Origin: Pomacea canaliculata
Lineage: Eukaryota; Mollusca; Gastropoda; Architaenioglossa; Ampullariidae
Length of the DNA: 64,000 nucleotides
Direction of reading: 5' to 3'
NCBI RefSeq assembly: GCF_003073045.1
Contig: NC_037602.1
Coordinates: 992,001-1,056,000, forward strand
Below, piece after piece: positions 12,303 through 24,040 of this stretch. The notes below the pieces were generated by a model. That model made no database searches, was not told the origin of the DNA, and saw only the letters and a program-made list of their open reading frames with translations. The translations under genes were made by a program, and so were the position numbers. The stretch's first letter is position 1, and the number at the start of each line of letters is the position of its first letter.

Positions 12303-12749
12303 AGGAACTTGAGCACAAAGAAGTTTCTAGAATGAGGTGTATTGTTCTTTGTGGTCAACGAGTTGCGTGAGACTTGGAGAAAGAAGGTCATAAAAATAAT
12401 AAAAAAAGTCTCGGCTAGAGAAGGGAACTTCTGAGGAACATTGATTAACTTTCGCGTACTGTAAGGGTCTGATCTTCAAACTTTCTTCCGAATGTTGAGA
12501 TCACTTCACCACTGTCTTCATCCTCATCCTCACACGCACACACCCAAACTCACGGACACACGCAAAGATAGATACGAGTAGAACGAACGATTGAACGAAC
12601 GAATGAAGTTTTTATTGACATAGATCACGTAGTCTCAACATTCCGGTATATTGAAACAAAATGATTGTTGTATAGTATATCATAATACAGCATTAGAATA
12701 ATATTATATCTAGCGTACTACATGGTCACCAAACATTTCCACTTATTGT

Positions 12750-14998
12750 CCTAGATAACCAATGAGAGCGTGCAACAGTCATGTTGCCTGTAGAATTTTA
12801 AAGACTTTTTAATTATCCTTTTATTATCACTTCAGTGAAAGGGCTTCGTGCTGAGCAGAAGAAGTTGTCGAAATATTTTATAATACTGGTGTTAATGACA
12901 GTAGTGTTGTAAATCTCAATCGTTGTATGTTGAGCACAGTGTAACAGTGTATCACCCTGGATGTTTACGAGGCTACTCTGACCTTACTTGTTTAATATAT
13001 TCACTATGAAAACATTGTGTCGAACAGGAAAGCATGATATCAATAATGGAAGATATTTAACATTGGCAACACAGGGAGTAAGCAAACCTTTCTTTCAAGA
13101 CTCGCTAAAATGCAGGAGGTTGTAACAGTAACCGTAGCATGCAAATCACAAGTCACCTGCTTTCATCCCCCCCCCCCATAACTTTAAGCACCTATACATT
13201 CAAGTTCGTTTATTTAAATGCTGAAATTAAGCTCTTAAACCCATGTGACAATGTTTGGTCTTTGTCGTTTTTGCTTTCGCTCGGTCTTGCTAACTTATTC
13301 TGCCCTCGTTGAGCTTGACTGAAGATTTATAAAGGAGAAAACCTTTAAGGTAAGTAAAGTGAGAGCAATCGACTCACACACTTGTACCGTGGTAAAGACG
13401 CTCTCTTCAAATGATTTATATATATTTTTAGCATAATTTCTGCAAAAAAGTGGTAATAAACAGTCGGTCACAAAACCCTTGCTTTTATAGACACGTGACT
13501 TCTGCAAAAGGTCGTTAATAAAGCTCAATCAACTTATGTGATGTCAGATTTCTTTCCTAACGAAGGTCGCACGAGTAAGTATATATGTAAGTATACATAG
13601 AAAACAAAATGAGTGTATTCACCAAGATCTGTGAAAGCAACATTTTGCTCTGTTACTAATTATTAAAATTATTTGGCGCCCCACTAGTGCTTTATCACAG
13701 GACCTCTCTGTCCTTGCATACAGCTCCCTGAGAAAATGTGCTTATGATGAAGGGACTGCCACGACAAAAGTTCCAATAACTGACGATAGATAGCCCCACA
13801 ATAAATGTGACGAGAGCTAGCCTCATAATAAATATAAATGTGAGGAGACCTAGCCCCACAATAAATGTGACAGAAGGAAACCCATCAGATCATGGAATGC
13901 CTGCACCCATCTGTCTGGCTACCTGAGAAACAAATCTCACAAGCAAGCTGGAGTCGTACCACTGGCACACTGTGGAGCTGGTGACAGTCCGGTGGACTCA
14001 CTCTGGAAGACAGAAGGAAGGAATGTCGCAAGACCTGGACAGTGAGGAAGACATGGAACTCGAGCATATAACACTCATTCATTCAAAAGGAAACGGCTGT
14101 AATCATTGTTCAGAAGTAAGTTGCTGGAGCATTATGTAACAATAACTATTTAGAAGGAACTGGCTGTCATCAGTTACATCCCCATTTTAAGCAGACTGAA
14201 ACTTCAGTCAGAAGGCCAAGGTGGGCTCAAATGATGACTGATGACAGCCAGACACAGCAACACGATTAGATGCAACCAGTGACAGAGGTCTGAGTCTTCG
14301 CCGAGCCTTCGATTATTAAACCCGATAACCTTTAACCCCAGAAGGATCGAGTACGATATCCTTGTACTGTTCTAATGGTTTGGTCTAGAAATAAATCAGT
14401 TCTCCACAGATTCATGTGTAGCGCTTCATAAATCCAAACATGTGGATGAAAAAATACCCTTTATGTATTACCATGTCTATGTCCAAAGAGTAGTTTATCT
14501 TAGTATTGATGCAGTGATGGTGTCAATGAGAAGATAAAATCTTATTTTTAAAACAAAGTGTTGTCTAACATTTACCAAGAGGTCAGTCCAGATGCCAGCA
14601 TAGCAAAATATCCTTTAGTGCTTAGGAAAATCACTTAGTCCCCTGACCTTCGTCGATAAAGTGAAGTCCATGTTCAAAGCCGACTATCCTTCCATGTTCT
14701 CTAGCCCTAACCCTCACACTAGTTCAGCCTGACGACGATCAACGTAGATACTAGTTTCTTTATTGTCGAGGAAGAATAGGTTCACTGAACCCAACCTTGA
14801 TTTTAAGTATTTTAGCACTTGAGGGCATGTGGTACACCGAGACAAAATATAATTACTTGCCACGGTCCTACTGGTAATGAAAGGTCACATCAAGTTTTGA
14901 AATATTTCATCGGGAGCTAATATTATTGTTGTTATTATTTATTTGTGCTTATTATCGTGTACATTTCACAAAATGATGCAGGTGTTATGGATACAATT
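12750..14998. other. Intergenic region, no gene seen
   Basis: Between the right duplication edge and the receptor gene. It contains a C10 run near 13168, a short diverged tandem repeat at about 13790-13875 (units with CCCACAATAAATGTGA) and a 14-bp inverted repeat (14161-14174 with 14237-14250, TGGCTGTCATCAGT). Reading frames here are short and unconvincing. Confidence 0.5.
13790..13875. repeat. Short diverged tandem repeat
   Basis: Three imperfect units of about 30 bases, each holding TAGCC(C/T)CA(C/T)AATAAA and GTGA(C/G)GAG-like strings. Too small to assign to a family. Confidence 0.6.
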
Positions 14999-17327
14999 TT
15001 ATTCCTTCAAGGAACACTGATGACCTTTATCGTTGTAACCTCTCCTCTTGTTTAACATTTCTTTAACCATACCTCTGAACTTTGACCCCATTTTAAAGTA
15101 GACAAAAAACGGGCAAGACGAGTTCATCATCCAGAAGCAGTACACGATCCTCCAGCAAGAGGATATCAGATGTTGGTAGAGTCCTGTCTGGCTGAAGTCT
15201 GGCACCACCAGCGTGGTCACCTGCAGCAGCAAGTTGGGTGTGATGCACACGATGAACAAGACAGACGTGGCCATCAGCATCCGGGTCACACTCGCCTCCT
15301 TGTGGGTCATCTTCAGGTCACCATCAGAAGATGTCGATGACGCTGCTGTTGTCGTCTTGAAGACGGTTGACTGACGCCAGGCGAGAGCTGCTCGAAGCTT
15401 GATGGAGGTGATGACTGTGGTGACGATGATGACGGACAGGAAGATCCCCGGCAGCGCAGTGGCGTAGACGAAAATGTCGAAAATGTCGATAACAGTTTTA
15501 TTCTTCAGGTAATAACTGGTTATAAAGGACAAAATAGTAACAGATTAAATGACAAGTTCAGTTAGGTGTATGAACCTAAAGACACCTTTAACAACATACA
15601 GTATTTTCAGTTTAGAAGTGAGCAAAGAATGAAACATTTTCCAGGCAGATGTACTGAACGATTGTTTGAGCGATTCACTATTTGATTGCCATCGTATCAA
15701 CAAACCCTGGGGGTAAAGGACGCAGCATTCACATCGTGTGCATACAGATCAGGGCAGTAAAGACAAATGGATTACAATAATGTGGCATATTAAAAGAAAC
15801 TTTATAAGACAAGGGCAGACACTCCACACATTTATTATTTAGGCTCAATTGTCTATATGAGGATTGATGCCAGAAAGCTTTCCACACTAGCGCAGACATC
15901 AACGGCGGTCACCTAACCCAACCCTGAAGCACATGTGGTAATACAAGTCAGCGGGGTGATGATTTTTTGTTGACTTACTTTGTCACATAGACGATATTGT
16001 CCGTGATGTTAGTCAGGGGATCGAACCTACACACAGAGATATGTTTGGGAGCCACGATAGCGCACATGCCCGCAGTCAACAGGGTACAACCCACGACGAT
16101 GATGGCGGCCATGGTGGACGTCTTGAGCAGCCTCTTGGCGTGGAAGGGACTGACGACACAGAAACACCGCTCACTGGCGATCACCGCCGACAGGAAGTGC
16201 GAGGCCCACACAGAACCAAACAGTCCTGTTGAAAGCAGACAACAATAAGCTTTCTTAGACAATTGCTGTTTGATGAAACTTACCAGAGATTTCAACCTTT
16301 CAACGGTGTCTACTCATAGTACAGTGTCTACTGACACTGCACACTATATGTAGGTGTTTACTAACATTGGATTCTGCATTGTACAGTGTCTACTCACACT
16401 TCGCACTACATTGTTCACTCCTTCATTTTCATCATTGTTGTCGCTCTAACCTCCACCATTGCCCGACTTTCTGGCATCTAGTGTCAACGACCCTTGTGTA
16501 CAGCAGTGGCTTAACACAAAAAAGCACATGGCACAGAACTTTCTGGAACTTAAATGTCCGGTCTGTCATCGACACAGCTTACTTGTAGACAACAAGGAGA
16601 ACACAAAGGACAAGTAAAACTACAGGACACCACACAACTCGTGTCGATGACAATAAGACTCACCACATATTATCGGCGTGACTACCCAGGAGGGACCACT
16701 CACTTGCCGGTACAAGAGTTCACTGCTGATGATAACAATTACCATGACAACAATCAGGTCGATGACAGCAAGCACAAAGAGACAAAGGTTGATTCTCTCC
16801 CTTAGGCCCTGTCTGTAGAAGACCGCGGCGCTCAGCACGTTGCCAGGGAGACCGAGGATGGTGAGCAGTGGTGTGAGTACCCCGCAACAGACGATGTCTA
16901 CCCAGTGCAGCACCTGGATATAGACGTTAGGGTAGGTTAGTCTTAGCAAGATATTTTACATGAGATGATAGTTTGGTTTTGTTCAATGGCCACAGCTACC
17001 CTGGCGCCTCTGAGTCTTTTACAGCTGTTCTCACCTGTGTGTAGGTGTTGTTGTCCTGACTGGTGGATGTATGTACATCAGTGTGCTGTACCACCAGCTG
17101 TTCTCACCTGTTTGTAAGTGTTGTTGTCCTGACTGGAGGATGTATGTACATCAGTGTGCTGTACCACCAGCTGTTCTCACCTGTTTGTAGGTGTTGTTGT
17201 CCTGACTGGTGGATGTATGTACATCAGTGTGCTGTACCACCAGACACGGGCCGCTGTACTGCTGCTTCATGTCCCACACGCTCTGCTCGGATCTGGTGAA
17301 GACCGGGACTTGTGTCCACGTGGTCAT
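14999..17327 (-). CDS. Class A (rhodopsin-like) 7TM receptor, gastropod chemoreceptor/peptide-receptor type
   Basis: Four coding exons on the minus strand: 17327-17181, 16913-16664, 16225-15979 and 15515-14999. Lengths 147+250+247+517 give 386 residues plus stop, with matching phases 0, 1 and 2 and good GT/AG sites. Exon 1 is an extracellular N-terminus with an NNT glycosylation sequon. Exon 2 carries TM1 (GNVLSAAVFY) and TM2. Exon 3 carries TM3 with SERCFCVVSPFHAKRLL replacing the DRY region, and TM4. Exon 4 carries TM5, an ICL3 with a Ser/Thr run, TM6 (CITPNLLLQ), and TM7 ending NSSCPFFVYFKMGSKFR instead of NPxxY. That TM7 ending is the style I associate with expanded gastropod receptor families. 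Ligand unknown. Start set at ATG of MTTWTQV; upstream in frame only TTG. An additional upstream noncoding exon is possible. Confidence 0.85.
17025..17243. repeat. Three 73-bp tandem repeats spanning an exon-intron junction
   Basis: Units 17025-17097, 17098-17170 and 17171-17243 are nearly identical. The third contains the last ~63 coding bases of receptor exon 1 plus its donor (CAG|GTGAGAACAG on the minus strand). The other two repeat the same exon end and donor inside the intron; the middle unit has a few substitutions. Since 73 is not a multiple of three, use of a downstream donor would shift the frame. Confidence 0.92.
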
Positions 17328-18120
17328 GACGACCAAAGTACGTTGGTGCGCCTTGTGCCAGCGATCGCACCGCCTCCAAGAACACAGTGTACCAAAATCA
17401 CATCAACTTAAAGAAGTCATCTCAGGTAGATGTCTCTGTGTTGTTTGCAGATCCTCTTTAAACTTATTAGGTATAAAATCGAAAAAAGCGAAAGAATTAC
17501 TTACTTAATCGCGCGCACACACACACACACTGGTGTAGGGTGTGAAGGTGTGATGAAAAGAGTGAGCGCGAAACGCATGCTGTATAAATATAGAAAACTA
17601 TTATCAGAAAGTACACACACGCAAGCACACATAAACATCATTAACGCTAGCGACAAACACAATAGTTGCAAAGATTTTTATGGATTTTAATTCATCCAGA
17701 GTCTTTCTCCTTTTTGTGTAACACTTCACATTTCTTTTATGAAACACTGTCAACACATTCCCAACAAAGTAGAATTCTTTATTGTCATTTCTTTCCTTAT
17801 TTTCCTTCGCGGAATATTGTATTATTCATATTTCCAGCAAGGTAGGATTTGAAATATCATTATTAAAAGTAGGACTTGATTGTGTCTGTGGCCATGATGT
17901 AGCGATGCTTTGAGCAAACACTGACTCGCCAAACATTTTACTACTTTTACAGGTCCTCCACCTCGACAGCCAGAAAACTTCCCTTGATTACGATGTTTGA
18001 GTCTTTTCTGGTAAAAAAAATAGTTACAAGATTTATTTAATGGTATCCAAACAGTCTCTCTTTCTCAGACACAATCCACTAGTAAGCAAATAGACTTACA
18101 GAAATCAGGCAATCATTAGT
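17328..18120. other. Upstream flank of receptor gene, no gene seen
   Basis: Contains a short CA tract at about 17516-17530 and AT-rich sequence. No convincing reading frame or promoter element picked out. Confidence 0.4.
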
Positions 18121-18129
18121 TTATTTTTT

Positions 18130-18215
18130 GGGGAGGCGGCTGGAGGTAAGGCGTGCATCCCTACAGGCCAAGAGGCGAGTTTGAATGTCCTCCTGACATC
18201 GATGTGTATTAGTTT
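18130..18215 (+). mobile_element. Degenerate tRNA-like SINE head
   Basis: GGAGGCGGCTGGAGGTAAGGCGTG resembles a SINE tRNA 5' end with an A-box-like string, and GAGTTTGAATGTCC resembles a B box. No clear 3' body or target duplication, so the call is weak. Confidence 0.3.
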
Positions 18216-19678
18216 GACATGTACATTGTCTTCTTCTACAGTAGTGACATCAGCTGCCACATCTTTGTAAAGGACCGGGTCTTTCAGACAGAATAAGTTA
18301 TTCTTATAAACCTTTTGCCTTGCTGTGGTGTCTGTTGTAAAGGTGTTTGTCTACCTGCTTGAGTAAGTGACCTTGCATACAAGCACTGGCACAGCTGACA
18401 TGTTTGTAAATCCTGGCTGTCTACCGTTGCAACACATCCTTCAGTTTCAAAATCGTTGCTTTTAACTTCGGTACAAAGATCTTGTGAGCATGTACTTTAA
18501 GGTTCAAACGTCTGAGGTGACAGGTTGTGTTGGACAAGAACTCCATCATCTCCATCATCAACTGTGACAGCCAGGCCTGACGAGAGGGGGGGACAGGGGG
18601 GTCTGGTGTACCCGGGCCCGCGGCTGTCAAGGGGGCCCGGCCTTGGTCAGTGGATTTTTTTTCTTCTTCTCCTTTTCTTTTTCTTTTAAAGAAAGGTCTA
18701 AGGACAGAACACCCAAGCATTACACGTGCAGAAGTTGAGTTTCAAGTCTGTAGAATACAATTTCGGGGTGCTGGGGCCTGTCGTGAGAAGTGTAGTCAGC
18801 GGGTATCATATTCTCGCTGGACAAGCCAAGAGGTGACGGCCGCTGGACACTGAAGATTTTATGGCGTGTGAACCGCCCTGAAGAACGTTGGTGCCATGAG
18901 ATTGCTGGCTACAGGTGCCACTACGGGGAAGGGTGGGGTGGAGGAGGGGGCGGGCCCTGCAAGCAAATCGGACTTAACAGTGGAGATCAGGCAGGTATGT
19001 TACTGATGTGTGGCCACTCTGTGAACCGACATGGTGGGGGCCCGCCCCTGGCGCTGCAGCCTGTAAGCGAGAGACATCAAGGCTGCTTTTTTTTGGTAGT
19101 TACTAAGCAACACTGAGACTCTTTTTAACCGTATCTCCATCACCAAACAAACAACTACATTAGTCTACACAGTAGATCCTTGCTACAATGAGACTATTTT
19201 ATCCTGTAATACTATCGCAGCCAGCAAAATAGAACACATTATTGCAAAACATTTTAAAAACTGCTGTCCCGCAAATATTAGACATAAATTGATCACGGTG
19301 GTGTTGCGGGAAGTTTGGAGCTGGAGGAGGATGATAAAGAGGAGGCTGGCATGAGAAAGGTAATTTAAGTGTAGAGACAGTGTTCGCACGGTGGGTGGAT
19401 GGCCCGGATAGAGGTAGGGAGGAGAGTTATGTCACCGGAAAGGGGAGGACTCTGACTACTGTAACTAAAGGTGTGGGACGATCGCACGACCTCCGGCGAT
19501 GTACCAGCATCGTCCTGTAATAACACATCGGCCTCCGACCTTCTTTTGCTCTTTGCCGACAAAGCCCCCGGTAAAAAGGAGATACTATCTACCCACCATC
19601 CGTCCCCCAAAGCCACCTCGGAATCTTTCTTATTGTGCGCTAGTTGTCTTCAAGGAAGCTGTCATATATGATGCTGTA

Positions 19679-19745
19679 TACAGTCAAATCTCGCTACTAT
19701 GCCACCTACCGGCACCGAGCAAAAGTGGCATAGTAGCGAGGGTTC
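19679..19745. mobile_element. Possible Tc1/pogo-like terminus
   Basis: TA followed by CAGTCAAATCTCGCTACTATGCCAC, then the inverted string GTGGCATAGTAGCGAG 25 bases on. A direct copy of the latter with its flank (GTTCGTA, CGGCTTTATTTG) recurs at 20093-20133. The pattern resembles terminal and subterminal repeats of pogo/Tigger elements. I could not find the opposite end. Confidence 0.4.
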
Positions 19746-20330
19746 GTACAAACGGCTTTATTTGCTCAAGTTACTTGTCAGTCCTATGCCCTCAAGAATC
19801 GTCGGCTGGCGCTAGCTGTCTCCTCTCATTCTCTCCCTCACCTCTTCATCCTCCACCCCTCCCAACCACATCCGCGCACCTGCATCCTGTCGCTAGTCGA
19901 CACCCTCCCGCTCTTCCTCTGTCACGTGACTGTCACCCGGCCAGCGACCACCCCCCATCGCCAGCCTCCACCCTCCCTGTGTGCGTGCTATGTTCCATCC
20001 ACGTAACTGCAATGTCCCACACTACCATACAGTATAATAATCGAGCACTGCGCGGAATTTCACAACTTGTACCTTTTAACAGTCACACAAAAGTGGCATA
20101 GTAGCGAGAGTTCGTAAAAACGGCTTTATTTGTTTTTGACATCGCTGCTGACGTAACAGTCCTTACTAAGGGGGGGGGGGTCTGTGGAGCGGGGTGCTAC
20201 AAGTCTGATCCTTTAACATCATTTGTCCTCATTTACTAACCACTCGCATGTAAACAACTTGATGTTCAAGTAGTGATGTAGATCCTAGTGCACTTGTCCT
20301 ACTGTTTGCAGTCTATATTTCGTTACTGAA

Positions 20331-21569
20331 TGTCACGGATCAGTCCGTGCCTCCTTTGTTTTTTTTTTGTGGCCATTGCGCCTGAGTTTGGTGAAAGGAA
20401 ATGGAGGGTGGAGCGGGGTGGCGTAGCCAGCCCTGTGTGTGTTGCCCCTCTGCGATGGACAGTCAACGGCGTAATTAGTTGACGGATATAGAGGTCGTGA
20501 ACCCCACGTGAGTTTCGGACCTCACGTGCGGCTGAAAGAATGCGACACCTCGAGGGGACTGGGGGTGAAGACCGTAGCGTCGGTCGGGGGGGGGGGGATA
20601 CGAGTAACAAGAGGAAGTATCAAGCAGCGAGTTGAAGTGGGGGGGAGAGCCATCCAGCGATCGAGAAGCTGATTGATACAGCGGCGGCTGTTAATTGTGT
20701 TAATTGTGAGTGGAGTGGATTGATGACGGACTTGCTGTACCGTGTTTGCTACGGAGCCGCTGCTGTTGCTGTGTTTTGGGGATCGCAACTTGAGTAGAAC
20801 TGCTGCTGAAGGTTCCTCGCCGAATCTGCTACTGGGAGCGGTGGACATCGCCGAGCTGAGAAGTTCCAGAGAAGAACAACCCGAGCCGACGACTATAGGC
20901 GGGCAGCATCTCATCACAGCTGGGGAGTGTTGAGCAAGTGGGCTCCACTCTCGTACTTGACAACGACGACGACACACCGACCGCGTGGAGGGCCGTCGCT
21001 GTCGTCTTTAAAAAGTCGTGCAATGGAGTGTCGAGGACACTGACGATTTGATTGTCCGCTGATGCCGACAACTCAAAGTAAGACTTTTGCCTTTTGGGTT
21101 TACCTCCAGAGAGAGAGAGGGGGAAGGTCGTACCCCCCATTGTTTATCTCCACCGTCAACGTTAGAGGGAGAATAAGACGGTTTACACGGACTGTGTGTA
21201 TGTGTTTGATGAACATTAATGAGTACACGGACATTGCTGGTGGCTGGAAAGGTGCTCGGAGAGACGTATCGTTAGATGTGGATTGAAACGGACACGTGTA
21301 TGAGAACTGTTGTAGCAGCCTGCGCGCTGCCGTAGTGTCGATGTTGAACCAACCTAGGATGTATACTTTCTGATTTAGAACGGATAACAGTGATAACAGT
21401 GCTGTATGGTTTAATTTGACCTGCTGGAAATTCTTGTATTACAATTTATGGGGGTTTTTTTAGTATTTTTTCTTTTTGGTGTATAATAAATAACAGAACG
21501 TCTCAATCTGAAGTGATCTCTTGTCGTTCTTCGTAAAGAATGCGCAATGTCCGACTACCGGTCGTGACA
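20331..21569. mobile_element. Solo LTR of an LTR retrotransposon (fossil)
   Basis: A 1239-bp block begins TGTCACGG and ends CGTGACA, so the ends form the usual TG...CA inverted repeat. It is flanked by a perfect 5-bp duplication CTGAA (20326-20330 and 21570-21574). An AATAAA lies near 21486. No internal coding region accompanies it, so it is a recombined solo LTR. It is nested in the hAT element at 18572-21704 and therefore younger than it. Terminal style suggests Ty3/gypsy, but that is an inference. Confidence 0.8.
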
Positions 21570-21860
21570 CTGAATGAAGTGTAGATATTGAGATTCGAAT
21601 TGTAAACATACATTATATACTGGGAAAATAATTTACGATTACAAGTACAAGGGGCCCGGAGAGGTCGTCTGTCCCGGGGCCCGGGCTGGCTCTCGGCGGC
21701 CCTGGTGACAGCTGGGATCGTTTCTGTGAAGACCTCTTGAGGGGATCGTGTATCGGGTCACGAGGTCTATTAAAGTTAAATTATGCGTGTGACCCTTCTC
21801 TGAACCGCCTCCTCGCTTCTTATTGGTGCAGTCATGGGTACAGTGTGCTCGCGCAGACTC

Positions 21861-21900
21861 TGACGTCAACAGGTAACATGGCGTCACAGAGGAATATAAA
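21861..21900 (+). promoter_or_regulatory. Candidate core promoter of the first cystine-knot peptide gene (CRE + TATA)
   Basis: A palindromic cAMP-response element TGACGTCA (21861-21868) lies 26 bases before TATAAA (21895-21900). Transcription would begin near 21925-21930. A noncoding first exon could then run to about 22051, where TTTAA|GTAAGT forms a strong donor. The next acceptor, CTGTCTTCAG, abuts the peptide start codon at 22688. Confidence 0.55.
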
Positions 21901-22687
21901 GAAGAGTGGAAACGTCACGCATTCTTGATAATATACTGACTGTGACATCTACCACTGTTTTCATCGTCATCATCCTCCCTGCCTCACACGTTTGTAACGG
22001 ACCAGACTGCTGACATACTCGGTGTGCAGACTGCGAGTAATCTCTCTTTAAGTAAGTCACGAATTATTTCTTGGACACATTATTGTATATAGGGCTAGCA
22101 GAGCCGCCCTTAGTCACGTGATGCTTTACAATTGTTTTTTTTATAGAAGTTAGGAACAGATTTTTGTGAATCTTTAGCCTTTCATGGGTGTGCATGCTGT
22201 GTTGCACGCGTCTGAGTATGTGTTGTTATTATTGTTAGTTTATATTTTTCGTCAAATACCTTAGCTTACCTTTCACGGTGGGATAAAGAGCTGTATAAAC
22301 TAACTTTACTATTTTTATTATTATTAAAAATATAACAGACTAATTTCAAGATGATGCATGTGTATGCCACCTTTTCCTCCAAACTCTACACCTAGAAAAC
22401 TAGTCTATCCTCTCTTTGTTGCCAACCGCCGTGAAACAAATCATCTCGACAGAACATTCTAGAAGAGCCCGAAAGCGGCCTTCCTCTGTTTTAGGAGCAG
22501 AGTTTAATCTTGAGTCTTTTGCTGTAAGTCACAGTCTATGTGCAAGTTATCAAATGCCATAAACCGTGTGAAATTCCTGTTATGAAAGGTTTATCGACAG
22601 ATATTGTTTATCACATTGATTCCTGTACCGTGTTGCTGTGGGTAAATTTACCTCCTCCGTCAGCCATGTGCTGTGGTCTGTCTTCAG

Positions 22688-23135
22688 ATGATGAAGTGCC
22701 TGCTGTTGGTCCTCGTGGTGGTGGCTGTGGTGTGGACCGTCTCCGCGCAACATGTAAGTTAGTAAATGTGTTTGATTCATTCACTGAAGTCTTGCAACTT
22801 CTAGTTTCAAACGGAAATGAAATTACAGTTTGCTTGTAATGCGCCACGTGATTAATTAATCTTTAGTTCTTGTTTTGATAAATAGTGTCCAGTTCCTTAT
22901 ACTGTTATATTAATTAGACATTTCTCTTCCCGCACGTATATGTGTATATGTGTATATGTGTGTATGTGTGTATGTGTGTGTTCTCCCATGTAATTGTTTG
23001 TGTCTGTCTGTTTGTGTATGTGTTTGTGTATGTGCTTGTATGTCAGCCTGTCAGTGTGTCTGTCTTTTGTTTGAGCTTGCTGTGTATCTTTGTGTATGCC
23101 AGTTGAAGTCCTAGAGTGTTTACTTGTTTTCGTGC

Positions 23136-23189
<54 letters not shown>

Positions 23190-23416
23190 CGCAATATCTC
23201 AGGCAAAAATGCGAATATTCGCTGAGTTCCGGCAGTAAAAGGTATTTAAGAGTCTGACAGCAGTTGGTTGTTATGTGTTTTTATCAGTGCATAGAAGAAT
23301 ACGAAGAATGTGTGGTGGATGCCCATGTCAACGTTCCATGTTGTTCCGGGCTGACATGCGGCTTACTTGTCCAACATCATGGGTCTTCGAAGAAATACGG
23401 AAGATGTGTACATTAA
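22688..23416 (+). CDS. Secreted cystine-knot (framework VI/VII) peptide, ICK-1
   Basis: Two coding exons. Exon 22688-22753 begins at the first base after the acceptor CTGTCTTCAG and encodes a 22-residue signal peptide (MMK, a Leu/Val core, ending VSAQH). After a 534-bp phase-0 intron, exon 23288-23416 encodes 42 residues with six cysteines spaced C-6-C-9-CC-4-C-15-C-2-stop. This is the C-C-CC-C-C pattern of inhibitor cystine knots, shared by O-superfamily conotoxins and by non-venom ICK peptides. The precursor is only 64 residues, with no propeptide and no dibasic cleavage site, unlike typical O-superfamily precursors. AATAAA at 23528 and 23561 fit a 3' end. Function is not deducible: endogenous signalling, defence or venom are all possible. 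Frame and splice sites are intact. Confidence 0.8.
23137..23190. repeat. (AAT)n microsatellite in ICK-1 intron
   Basis: About 18 AAT units inside the single coding intron of the first cystine-knot gene, preceded at about 22937-23090 by TGTATGTG-rich sequence. Confidence 0.9.
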
Positions 23417-23566
23417 GACAGAAAGTAGAAGATGTGGCAGCGACGTTGTCATCTCCTCTACACATCCTGCAGCTAATGATGATCTTATCATCGTAGACAA
23501 AAGTGCTTAAAGATAAAGAGCAGATCAATAAAATTTTGCTGAACCAGAAACTATCTGAAAAATAAA

Positions 23567-24040
23567 GGATATTTGAACGATTTCGTCTTCTTTTATGCTT
23601 GGTTATCTAGTCACGAACTGTACATACACAAGGTGTGGGACACTTGTTAAGTGAATACATATCTACAGGTACAGGTAAAGAGGGACTAAACTGTTTTTAC
23701 GTTGAAATGTGTTGCGACAGTTTCACCGCAGACATTTTTCTTTTTACCTTACTCATTATCAAAATTTCATGTTGAAATACATATACAAAAATTGTAAAAA
23801 CACTTGAAATTAAAAAAAGGAGTGATTGAAATTCTCCACATCCAAATAGAAGACTATCTTGACTAGGCACAGACTTGTTTGCTCGATGTGACGAGTTGTT
23901 ACTTCTAGAAAGGTATGATCTGGAATGTCAGCACAATGTCAATCATTAGTGAGTATTGTAATCACCTGTTCGAGCTTCATACATCTAAATGTTACACACA
24001 TTTCCAGTCGATTGTTTGTCAGACTAAACAGCAAAGCCAA
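23567..24040. other. Downstream flank of ICK-1, no gene seen
   Basis: AT-rich sequence with no supported reading frame or repeat family. Confidence 0.4.

Larger units (their letters stand above)
6887..12749. repeat. Tandem segmental duplication, right unit (unit 2)
   Basis: Second copy of the ~5.9 kb unit, same orientation as unit 1. It matches from the FReD exon through the PAN exon and the upstream region up to CTTATTGT near 12749. It lacks the hAT insertion found at 4136-4335 in unit 1. It has its own expansions, such as CA repeats near 10.6 kb and a GAT tract near 7.4 kb. The stretch 10197-12749 upstream of the gene carries no coding sequence I can support. Confidence 0.9.
18572..21704. 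mobile_element. hAT-like DNA transposon (3.1 kb) with nested insertions
   Basis: Left end CAGGCCTGACGAGAG and right end, inverted, CAGGGCCGCCGAGAG. Both are flanked by a perfect 8-bp duplication GTGACAGC (18564-18571 and 21705-21712). The interior is GC-rich with GGGCCC clusters and no recognisable transposase. A solo LTR (1.24 kb) and a small inverted-repeat element end lie inside, so the original element was about 1.9 kb or less. Terminal repeats are imperfect, indicating age. Confidence 0.8.

Noticed and set aside
19499-20101. 200-codon plus-strand frame
   Set aside because: It lies wholly inside the hAT element and crosses repeat-derived inverted strings; Pro/Ser-rich low-complexity translation.
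20522-20977. 151-codon minus-strand frame
   Set aside because: It lies inside the solo LTR; GC-rich chance frame.
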